Source of the DNA: 2-02-FULL-47-50 sp964479045
Lineage (GTDB): Bacteria > Pseudomonadota > Gammaproteobacteria > Eutrophobiales > Eutrophobiaceae
DNA length: 64,000 bases
Direction: 5' to 3'
Assembly (NCBI GenBank): GCA_964479045.1
Contig: CAYZJI010000009.1
Span: 26,736 to 90,735 of the forward strand
In this document: in pieces, positions 45,362 to 53,201 of the stretch
How the letters are laid out: each line of letters begins with the position of its first letter
How positions within the stretch are numbered: the first letter of the stretch is position 1
The notes under the pieces: generated by a model
What the model was told of the DNA's origin: nothing
The model's input: only the letters and a program-made list of their open reading frames with translations
Database searches by the model: none
Position numbers and translations under genes: made by a program

Positions 45362-45437
45362 GGGCCGTTAGCTCAGCTGGTAGAGCAGGGGACTCTTAAT
45401 CCCAAGGTCGTAGGTTCGACCCCTACACGGCCCACCA
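45362..45437 (+). tRNA. tRNA-Lys (anticodon CTT)
   Basis: Acceptor GGGCCGT/ACGGCCC, anticodon loop CTCTTAA, T-arm AGGTTCGACCCCT, encoded CCA. Confidence 0.96.
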
Positions 45438-45593
45438 ATATTCCCATCCGGTAGTATTACAGACACACCTCAGAGCAGTACATGTTGCGATTTGCATCAG
45501 GTTGCAAACTGATGAGAGTGAACAGATTCGTATTCGCAGTCTTCTTAAAACCACTATAATTCATAAAAGCATGGTCGCTTTTATGATGCCGGG

Positions 45594-48500
45594 ATGTCTA
45601 TATTAAAAATTAATCTGAGTGCGGCTCTGTTGTATTTCCTGGGCAGTTATCTGGGACTGCAACTGGTTATTGCGCCGAGTAATGCCAGCCCCATATGGCC
45701 GGCTGCCGGTATCGCATTGGTGATGTTATTGCGATACGGAATAGCTGTTGTACCAGGTATAATGGCCGGGGCGTTTACTGCACAACTCTTCTCGTTTATT
45801 GATTATTCCAGCACTGAGCGGTTCATTGTTTCGATCGGTGTGGCGCTTCTTCTGGCCTATGGTTCAACACTACAGGCAATTATCGGACGAAGATTGATCG
45901 TTAAATATACCGGCGAACAGGACCCGCTGGTACAGGTCAGATCTATCCTGAAATTTATGCTACTGGGTGGGCCGCTGAGTTGTATCGTGTCTGCCAGTGT
46001 TGGAGTTCTTACGCTCATGGCCAGTGGACAGGTTCCTGTTCATGATGCGCTCCTGACCTGGGCGACATGGTGGGTCGGCGACAGTATCGGCGTACTTATC
46101 TTTGCTCCCCTGTTATTGATTCTGATCGGGGAACCGAGACAAATCTGGCGGCCACGTCTGCGTGCTGTGGCCTATCCTATGCTGGTACTCATGGTATTGC
46201 TGACAGTTGTTTTCAAGTATGGCGAATATCAGGATCAACAGCGTATCAAGGGTGAATTTGACCGGCAGGTCAACCTGTTTCATCAGTCCATCTCAGACAG
46301 TATTGATCATCATATTCAGTCAAATATTGCACTGAAGGCGTATTTTGATTCCAGTGAGACCATATCCGAACCTGAATTCGATATATTTGCCGAGACATTG
46401 CTGACCGGGACGCACGGTGTTCAGGCGCTGGAATGGATCCCTTTTGTACCCCATGAAGCACGCGCGGACTTTGAGGAAAACTGGCTTGGTGAACGTTCCA
46501 TACTGGAACCTGATTCAGCGGGTGACATGGTGCCTGCACTAAAGCGAGATGGGTATTATCCAATCAGATATGTCATTCCTTATAACGGTAATGAACGGGC
46601 CCTGGGTTTTGATGTTGGCAGCAAAATGCCATCCATGCAGACCATAAGTCAGGCGCGGGACACCGGGCACACTATTGCCAGCATGCCATTGAAACTGGTG
46701 CAGGACACGAAACAACACATCTTTTACAGTACAGTCTTCTATTCGCCTGTTTATTTAGGCAAACGGCAATGGGAAAGTATCGAACAACGTCGTTATTATT
46801 TTAAAGGTGTGGTGGCAAGTGTCTTCCGCGTTGGTGACGAAGCAGCCAAAACACTGAAGACGTTCAAAGAGATACAGCTCTACCTGTTGATTAAAGATCA
46901 AGGCAAGCTGCTGTTCAGTAATCTGCCTCCACGTATTTCACATGATTTGCGCAATGTTCCTTTGGAAAAATCACATGTAGTGAATGTTGCCGGCCGGGAG
47001 TGGGAGTTTGATTACATGCCTTCCCGGGAGTTTTTCAGCAACCACATCTACTGGCATTTATGGTGGATGATGCTTGGGGCTTTATTGTTTACTGCATTTA
47101 CCGGGTTTGGATTGCTCGTATTGACCGGGCACACCCTGCAGACGGAGGATCTGGTCAGACAAAGGACACTTGAATTACAGAAAGAAATCCGGCAGCGGCA
47201 ACTGGCGCAGGAAGAACGCGACAAACACAATAATATCCTGCGCTCCATAGTGAGCACTGCGCCTTTGCACGAGATATTACAATTGATTATCGAGATGATG
47301 GAAGCAGCAAATCCGGAACAAACAGGTTCAATTCTGTTACTCGATGAGGATGGCAGGCACATACGCCATGGTGCAGCACCCGGCTTGCCTGATTTTTATA
47401 ATCAGGCGATAGACGGTGTGGAGATTGGTTATGGTATAGGTTCGTGCGGCACGGCAATGTACAGCGGTAAACCTGTCATTGTTGAAGATATTGAAAATCA
47501 TCCCTACTGGAAAGATTATCTGGATTTGGCCAGGCGTGCCGATATACGGGCCTGCTGGTCACAACCCATTCTGGATACTGAGCACCGGGTCATCGGTTCA
47601 TTTGCGATTTACTATAAGACGGTCAAGAAGCCAACCGATGAGGATCTGCGACGGATCGAAGACCTCGCACAACTCGCGAGTATTGCGATTGAACGCAAAC
47701 GCAAGGAACAGCAGATACAGCGGCTCGCCTTCTATGATGTGCTGACGGATTTGCCCAACCGTCGCCTGCTGCTGGATCGTCTGGAACAGCAAATAGCCAG
47801 CACCACACGTCATCAACAGCATGGGGCGATCCTGTTTATCGACCTGGATAATTTTAAAATGCTCAATGATTCGCTGGGTCATCAGGTGGGTGACAAACTG
47901 CTGATCCAGGTAGCAGATCGTCTGCGCAGTTGTATCCGCGAAGAAGATACGGCAGGACGTCTGGGTGGCGATGAGTTTGTCATACTGTTGCATGATACCT
48001 GGCCACTTCAGGAAAAGGCTTCAGAACATGTGTTCACACTGGCACAGAGCGTGCTGGATGAACTCAACAAACCTTACAATCTGGACGGGTACCTGCACCA
48101 CATTACGCCGAGTATCGGTATTACCATATTTACATCGAATAGCGGCAATCCGGATGAAGTCCTCAAACAGGCGGATGCGGCAATGTACAGTGCCAAAGCC
48201 CGGGGACGTAATACCATCAGTTTCTACCATCCCGATATGCAACAATACGCCCATGCCCGCCTGGAACTGGAAAAGGATTTGCGTATAGCCCTGCGTGAGA
48301 ACCAGTTTATGATGCATTATCAGCCGTTGTTTGATTCAGAAATGCAGGTTTCCGGCGCTGAAGCCCTGTTACGCTGGCAGCATCCCCACAAAGGCATGAT
48401 TAATCCGGGGGCTTTCATCCACGCTGCAGAAGAGTGTGGGCTGATCCTGCCGATAGGGGCCTGGGTGCTGGGCGAAGCCTGCCGGCAACTGGCATTGTGG

Positions 48501-49046
48501 GACACTCTCCCGTATATCTCGGTGAACATCAGTCCGGCCCAGTTGCAACAGGTCAATTTCGTCGCACTGGTGGAAAATGCTTTGCGTATTCATCAGGTAA
48601 ATCCGGAACGGCTGATGCTGGAGATGACAGAAGGCAGCATGATCAGTGATTTTGAAGATACCAAGCAGAAAATGGAGGCATTGCAGAAACTCGGCATTGG
48701 CATGGCCATCGATGATTTTGGCACCGGTTATTCTTCACTGGTCTATCTGAAGAATCTCCCGATTGATCAAATTAAGATTGATCGTGGTTTTGTACGTGAT
48801 ATCGAAACCGATGCCAATGATAAAACCATCGTTGAAACAATCATCGCCATGGCCCGCCACCTGCGTTTGCAGGTTGTAGCAGAGGGTGTGGAAACACAAC
48901 AACAACTTGAGTTCCTGCAGGATCACGGCTGTGATATCTATCAAGGCTATTATTTCAGCCCACCCGTTCCGGCACATGAATTCTACTCCCTGTCTGGGAT
49001 GGAGATGCTTCAAGGCCGGGCCGCCGTACGCGGCGACCGGGCCTGA
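45594..49046 (+). CDS. Membrane c-di-GMP regulator: MASE1-CHASE-GAF-GGDEF-EAL
   Basis: 1150 residues. MASE1 multi-TM sensor domain at about 1-200 (SPIWPAAGIALVMLLRYG). A periplasmic CHASE-like domain spans about 220-430 (GVQALEWIPFVPHEAR) and a TM about 480-505. GAF is at about 535-690, GGDEF about 705-870 (motif 791-795, with an upstream RxxD inhibitory site REED) and EAL about 885-1130 (E923-A924-L925). Both catalytic motifs are intact, so it could make and degrade c-di-GMP. The signal is unknown. Transcribed alone after the tRNA cluster. Confidence 0.93.
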   Translation: MSILKINLSAALLYFLGSYLGLQLVIAPSNASPIWPAAGIALVMLLRYGIAVVPGIMAGAFTAQLFSFIDYSSTERFIVSIGVALLLAYGSTLQAIIGRRLIVKYTGEQDPLVQVRSILKFMLLGGPLSCIVSASVGVLTLMASGQVPVHDALLTWATWWVGDSIGVLIFAPLLLILIGEPRQIWRPRLRAVAYPMLVLMVLLTVVFKYGEYQDQQRIKGEFDRQVNLFHQSISDSIDHHIQSNIALKAYFDSSETISEPEFDIFAETLLTGTHGVQALEWIPFVPHEARADFEENWLGERSILEPDSAGDMVPALKRDGYYPIRYVIPYNGNERALGFDVGSKMPSMQTISQARDTGHTIASMPLKLVQDTKQHIFYSTVFYSPVYLGKRQWESIEQRRYYFKGVVASVFRVGDEAAKTLKTFKEIQLYLLIKDQGKLLFSNLPPRISHDLRNVPLEKSHVVNVAGREWEFDYMPSREFFSNHIYWHLWWMMLGALLFTAFTGFGLLVLTGHTLQTEDLVRQRTLELQKEIRQRQLAQEERDKHNNILRSIVSTAPLHEILQLIIEMMEAANPEQTGSILLLDEDGRHIRHGAAPGLPDFYNQAIDGVEIGYGIGSCGTAMYSGKPVIVEDIENHPYWKDYLDLARRADIRACWSQPILDTEHRVIGSFAIYYKTVKKPTDEDLRRIEDLAQLASIAIERKRKEQQIQRLAFYDVLTDLPNRRLLLDRLEQQIASTTRHQQHGAILFIDLDNFKMLNDSLGHQVGDKLLIQVADRLRSCIREEDTAGRLGGDEFVILLHDTWPLQEKASEHVFTLAQSVLDELNKPYNLDGYLHHITPSIGITIFTSNSGNPDEVLKQADAAMYSAKARGRNTISFYHPDMQQYAHARLELEKDLRIALRENQFMMHYQPLFDSEMQVSGAEALLRWQHPHKGMINPGAFIHAAEECGLILPIGAWVLGEACRQLALWDTLPYISVNISPAQLQQVNFVALVENALRIHQVNPERLMLEMTEGSMISDFEDTKQKMEALQKLGIGMAIDDFGTGYSSLVYLKNLPIDQIKIDRGFVRDIETDANDKTIVETIIAMARHLRLQVVAEGVETQQQLEFLQDHGCDIYQGYYFSPPVPAHEFYSLSGMEMLQGRAAVRGDRA

Positions 49047-49138
49047 TGGCCGGAATTCGTGCGCCAGAAGATGAACAACATCGCAATTTGAGGTCTAATA
49101 GTGCGTAATTCATCTTAAATTTATGCAGAGACACAACC

Positions 49139-49483
49139 ATGCGTAACACTGCCACTATCCTCCTGACCAGTCTGTGTTTCCTTATTTCATTACCGGTGTT
49201 GGCCCTGGATAATGAATCACTCACGAAGACCGGGGCGGATGAATATTCTTTTGTCGGCGAGACTCATCAAACAGTGCCGCTGTATCTTGCCGATTCTGAA
49301 CAGGATCGCAAATCGCAGCCTGAATCCGGTACCTTGGTCATTCCGGGCGAGGAACAGGACAAGAAGCAGAAACAGTGTCTGAACGTCTGCAAGAAGTGGG
49401 GCGAGGACTGTATTATCAATCCACGTACCGGTACCCGCAACTGCCGGCGGACCTGCAAACAGTTCGGTGAAGAGTGTTTCTAG
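49139..49483 (+). CDS. Small secreted Cys-rich protein
   Basis: 114 residues with a signal peptide (MRNTATILLTSLCFLISLPVLA). The last 36 residues hold two similar blocks, CLNVCKKWGEDC and CRRTCKQFGEEC, i.e. C-x3-C-x6-C twice, which could form disulfide-linked helical hairpins. The middle is acidic and Lys/Gln-rich. No family was recognised. It is a monocistron between the c-di-GMP gene and tRNA-Leu. Confidence 0.7.
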   Translation: MRNTATILLTSLCFLISLPVLALDNESLTKTGADEYSFVGETHQTVPLYLADSEQDRKSQPESGTLVIPGEEQDKKQKQCLNVCKKWGEDCIINPRTGTRNCRRTCKQFGEECF

Positions 49484-49541
49484 GTAATTTTTTCCGTTTC
49501 CAACAGGGTTCATCGCCCATATTGCAGCGCATTCACAGGGG

Positions 49542-49569
49542 TTACAAAGACCAGCCCGGTCTTTATAAT
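49542..49569 (+). promoter_or_regulatory. Sigma-70 promoter of tRNA-Leu
   Basis: TTACAA (49542-49547), a 16-bp spacer and a perfect TATAAT (49564-49569), 17 bp before the tRNA. Confidence 0.65.
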
Positions 49570-49586
49570 GTCTCGCCATCACTGCA

Positions 49587-49671
49587 GCGAAAGTGGCGGA
49601 ACTGGTAGACGCGCTGGTTTTAGATGCCAGTGGGGAAACCCGTGAGAGTTCGAGTCTCTCCTTTCGCACCA
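49587..49671 (+). tRNA. tRNA-Leu (anticodon TAG)
   Basis: 85-nt class II tRNA: acceptor GCGAAAG/CTTTCGC, anticodon loop TTTTAGA, long variable arm (TGGGGAAACCCGT), encoded CCA. Confidence 0.96.
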
Positions 49672-49750
49672 ACAAGGTGCATAGCGCAAATCTTTTAAGT
49701 TCGTTCTGGTTCATAATTTTAATCAGTCATCTATTGAGGAAATACACAGC

Positions 49751-51088
49751 ATGCAGGTTTCAGTTGAGAGTACCGGTCCGTTGGAACGTAAACTCCGGGT
49801 TGAAATCCCGGAAGATAAAATTACGACTGAGGTGCAGAACCGTCTGCAGTCACTCAGCCGTACCAGCCGCATACAGGGTTTTCGGCCCGGCAAGGCACCG
49901 CTCAAGGTGGTAGAAAAACATTACGGTTCCAGAGTTCGTCAGGAAGTGATTACCGAGGTTGTGCAGTCCAGCTTTTATGAGGCACTGAACCAGCAGAAAC
50001 TGCGTCCGGCCAGCCGGCCGGACATCGACCCCATGGATGTGGAACTGGGGGCCGGGCTGAAATACACCGCTACGTTTGAAATCTACCCGGAGATCGCCCT
50101 GGCTCCGGTCGAAAACCTTACAATTATGAAACCGGTATGCAGCATTACTGATCAGGATGTAGATCGGATGATCGAAGTCATCCGCAAACAACAGCGTACC
50201 CTGCAGGATGTAGAACGTCCGGCCAATACCGGAGATATCCTCGTTACAGATTTTGAGGGATATGTTGATGGTGAAAAATTTGCCGGTGGTGAGGCACATG
50301 ACTTTAGTATAGAAATCGGTTCCGGGCGTTTTATTCCGGGTTTTGAAGATGGATTGAAAGGTATGAAGCCGGGTGAGAAACGCGCCCTGGAGCTGAAATT
50401 TCCGGAGGGCTACCACAAGGCGGAGCTGTCCGGCAAACCGGTGAAATTTGAAGTACAGGTTAAAAAGATCAGCGAGCCGGTACTCCCGGAGTTGGATGAT
50501 GCGCTGTTTGCCAGCCTGGGGATCAAGGAAGGTGGATTGAACGCATTCCGTGAGGAAGTGCGGCGCAACATGCAGCGCGAAGCTGAGCAGGCCATCCTCG
50601 GCCGTTCCAAGCAGGCGGTGCTGGAAGCCCTCTATGCTGCCAATACTGTGGAACTCCCCAAATCACTGGTCAAAAATGAAGCGGCACGTATCAATGAGCA
50701 ATACCATATGAGCCTGCAAATGCGTGGCGTTGATGTCGATCACCATCATGATCATGATGAAGAGGCTGAATCCAAAGCATTTACCGCACAGGCTGAAAAG
50801 AAGGTTGCACTGCAACTAATCATCGCCGACATCATCCGCCGCGAGCAGATCAAGGCGGAACCGGCGCAAATCAGGCAACTGGTGGAAGCCGTGGCCCGCA
50901 GCTATGAACAACCGCAGGAAGTGATCAAATGGTATTACAGTGACCGCAACCGGCTGGCCGAGGTTGAAGCGCTGGCCCTGGAAGATGAGGTGGTAAAATG
51001 GGTCTTGGGCAAGGCCAGGGTCTCTGAAAAGCAACTCCCGTTTGACGATCTGATGAATAACGGGCAGACTGCAAATAATCAGGCATAG
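49751..51088 (+). CDS. tig: Trigger factor chaperone
   Basis: 445 residues. The ribosome-binding domain (about 1-115) contains the signature 'RIQGFRPGKAPLKVV'. The FKBP-type PPIase domain is at about 155-245 (IGSGRFIPGFEDGLKGMKPG), followed by the helical C-domain. A His-rich stretch DHHHDHDEE near residue 330 is an unusual insertion in the C-domain. It assists nascent-chain folding. Upstream of clpP-clpX-lon, as in E. coli. Confidence 0.96.
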   Translation: MQVSVESTGPLERKLRVEIPEDKITTEVQNRLQSLSRTSRIQGFRPGKAPLKVVEKHYGSRVRQEVITEVVQSSFYEALNQQKLRPASRPDIDPMDVELGAGLKYTATFEIYPEIALAPVENLTIMKPVCSITDQDVDRMIEVIRKQQRTLQDVERPANTGDILVTDFEGYVDGEKFAGGEAHDFSIEIGSGRFIPGFEDGLKGMKPGEKRALELKFPEGYHKAELSGKPVKFEVQVKKISEPVLPELDDALFASLGIKEGGLNAFREEVRRNMQREAEQAILGRSKQAVLEALYAANTVELPKSLVKNEAARINEQYHMSLQMRGVDVDHHHDHDEEAESKAFTAQAEKKVALQLIIADIIRREQIKAEPAQIRQLVEAVARSYEQPQEVIKWYYSDRNRLAEVEALALEDEVVKWVLGKARVSEKQLPFDDLMNNGQTANNQA

Positions 51089-51104
51089 AGAGTAAACTTA
51101 TCCT

Positions 51105-51759
51105 ATGAAAAACAGTGAGATACAGGCTTTAAATCTGGTCCCGATGGTGGTTGAGCAGACCTCCCGGGGAGAGCGTGCCTATGATATTTATTCCCGTCTG
51201 CTGAAAGAGCGGGTGGTGTTTCTGGTGGGTCCGGTCGAGGATAACGTCGCTAATCTGATCATTGCCCAGTTGCTGTTTCTGGAATCTGAAAATCCGGACA
51301 AGGACATCCATCTTTATATCAATTCACCAGGCGGCTCGGTTTCATCCGGACTGGCCATTTATGACACCATGCAGTTCATCAAACCGGATGTCAGCACCAT
51401 GTGTGTAGGGCAGGCGGCCAGTATGGGAGCTTTGTTGCTGGCTGGTGGTGCGAAAGGTTAACGTTTTNNNNNNNNNNAAACGTTTTTGTCTTCCACATTC
51501 CCGCGTCATGATCCATCAACCTCTGGGTGGTTTTCAGGGGCAAGCGAGCGACATTGATATCCATGCACGTGAGATTCTCAAGGCACGTGAACGTCTGAAC
51601 CAGATTCTGGCGCAACATACCGGCCAGCCGCTCGACAAAATCCAGCATGATACGGAACGGGATCATTTCCTGAGTTCCGAAGAGGCCCGCGATTACGGGC
51701 TGATCGATTCAGTATTGACGCAGCGTAGTAAAATAGCTGATGCTCAGGCAGCAAAATGA
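51105..51759 (+). CDS. clpP: ATP-dependent Clp protease proteolytic subunit (split by a false scaffold gap)
   Basis: The left half (51105-51458) encodes residues 1-118, including the catalytic Ser region GQAASMGALLL. The right half (51478-51759) resumes with KRFCLPHSRVMIHQPLGG (catalytic His). The 10 Ns shift the frame and an apparent TAA precedes them. However, the contig ends share AACGTTTT: the left ends GGT-TAACGTTTT and the right begins AAACGTTTTTGT. Merging the overlap and reading AAA for TAA gives one continuous ClpP of about 207-212 residues. ClpP forms the 14-mer protease with ClpX. Confidence 0.93.
51468..51477. other. Ten-N scaffold gap inside clpP
   Basis: Ten unknown bases at a contig join. 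The flanking ends overlap by 8 identical bases, so the true missing length is probably zero, with an 8-base duplication and one end error (T51459 for A). Confidence 0.9.
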
Positions 51760-51806
51760 TACAGAGCGGGCCCCTGAATCCTTACCTGACCGAGGTAAAC
51801 TGAACT

Positions 51807-53090
51807 ATGAGTGACAACAAGCAGGGCAAGAACAGCGACGGCGACCGGTTGTTGTATTGTTCTTTCTGTGGCAAAAGTCAGCATGAAGTCCGCAAGCTGA
51901 TCGCCGGCCCTTCTGTTTTCATCTGTGACGAATGTGTCGAGCTCTGCAATGACATCATTCGTGAAGAAATCCAGGAAAAACCCTCTGCAGGCAGTGGTAA
52001 TTCACTGCCCACCCCGCATGAGATCAGGCGAATTCTGGACGAATATGTGGTCGGTCAGGATTTGGCCAAAAAGATTCTCTCAGTTGCCGTTTACAACCAC
52101 TATAAGCGTCTGGATCAGGGTATCAAGAAATCCGATGTCGAACTCGCCAAAAGCAATGTTCTGCTGATAGGTCCGACCGGCAGCGGCAAGACCCTGCTGG
52201 CGGAAACCCTGGCACGTCTGCTCAATGTACCCTTCACGATTGCGGATGCCACCACTCTGACTGAAGCCGGCTACGTCGGGGAAGATGTCGAGAACATCAT
52301 CCAGAAACTGCTGCAGAAATGTGATTATGATGTTGAGAAAGCACAAACCGGCATCGTCTATATTGACGAAATTGACAAGATTTCACGCAAGTCGGACAAC
52401 CCTTCGATTACCCGTGACGTATCGGGTGAAGGTGTGCAGCAAGCATTATTGAAGCTCATAGAGGGCACCATTGCTTCCGTACCGCCGCAGGGTGGTCGCA
52501 AGCATCCCCAGCAGGAATTCCTGCAGGTGAACACGGCGAATATCCTGTTTATTTGCGGTGGGGCGTTTGCCGGCCTCGACAAGATCATCCGTGAACGTTC
52601 TGAAAAAAGCGGTATCGGTTTCTCCGCTGATGTGAAAAGCATTAACGACAAAAAAAGCATGAGCCAGTTGTTGCAGACAGTGGAACCGGAAGACCTGATT
52701 AAATACGGTCTGATACCGGAATTTGTCGGACGTCTGCCGGTGGTGGCCACGCTGGATGAACTGGACGAAGTCCAGTTGTTGAAGATCCTTCTGGAACCGC
52801 GCAATGCCCTGACCAAACAGTATTCTAGGTTGTTTGAAATGGAAGGCGTGACGATCGAATTCCGGGAGGATGCCTTGCGCGCTGTGGCACGCAAATCCAT
52901 GGAACGTAAAACCGGCGCCCGTGGTCTGCGTTCTATTATGGAAAGTGTGCTGCTCGATACCATGTATGATCTGCCTTCCATGGAAAATATTTCCAAGGTG
53001 GTCGTGGATGAGGCCGTGATCAACGGTGAATCCAAACCGCTGATGATCTATGAGGGCAAGGACTTGCAGAAGGCGGCGCCGGATCGCTGA
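51807..53090 (+). CDS. clpX: ATP-dependent Clp protease ATPase subunit ClpX
   Basis: 427 residues. The N-terminal zinc domain is CSFCGKSQHEVRKLIAGPSV followed by ICDEC. The AAA+ module has Walker A GPTGSGKT, Walker B 'IVYIDEIDKI' and sensor 'GLIPEFVGRLPV'. An ESEKSGIGFSADV-like IGF loop (here ERSEKSGIGFSA) contacts ClpP. It unfolds substrates for ClpP. It lies 47 bp after clpP. Confidence 0.97.
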   Translation: MSDNKQGKNSDGDRLLYCSFCGKSQHEVRKLIAGPSVFICDECVELCNDIIREEIQEKPSAGSGNSLPTPHEIRRILDEYVVGQDLAKKILSVAVYNHYKRLDQGIKKSDVELAKSNVLLIGPTGSGKTLLAETLARLLNVPFTIADATTLTEAGYVGEDVENIIQKLLQKCDYDVEKAQTGIVYIDEIDKISRKSDNPSITRDVSGEGVQQALLKLIEGTIASVPPQGGRKHPQQEFLQVNTANILFICGGAFAGLDKIIRERSEKSGIGFSADVKSINDKKSMSQLLQTVEPEDLIKYGLIPEFVGRLPVVATLDELDEVQLLKILLEPRNALTKQYSRLFEMEGVTIEFREDALRAVARKSMERKTGARGLRSIMESVLLDTMYDLPSMENISKVVVDEAVINGESKPLMIYEGKDLQKAAPDR

Positions 53091-53133
53091 TTTTTTGTCG
53101 TTCAGCAGCAAGTACTACCGGCGGGACACCTGT

Positions 53134-53162
53134 CTTGAAATGTCTGTAAGGTGCCCCAATAT
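53134..53162 (+). promoter_or_regulatory. Heat-shock (sigma-32) promoter of lon
   Basis: CTTGAAA (53134-53140), a 13-bp spacer and CCCCAATAT (53154-53162) match the RpoH consensus (CTTGAAA, CCCCATNT). It is placed ~40 bp before the lon ATG at 53202, in the clpX-lon intergenic space. It allows lon to be induced separately from clpPX. Confidence 0.8.
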
Positions 53163-53201
53163 CTCCGGTATGTGTATGCATACTCAACCAGTGAGAGACT
53201 C

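Noticed and set aside
45438..45593. Further tRNA or element copy between tRNA-Lys and the c-di-GMP gene
   Set aside because: No cloverleaf, TTAAC hairpin or duplication of a tRNA end was found.
51459..51490. ClpP pseudogene
   Set aside because: The stop and frame break come from the N-gap join; the overlapping contig ends restore the gene.
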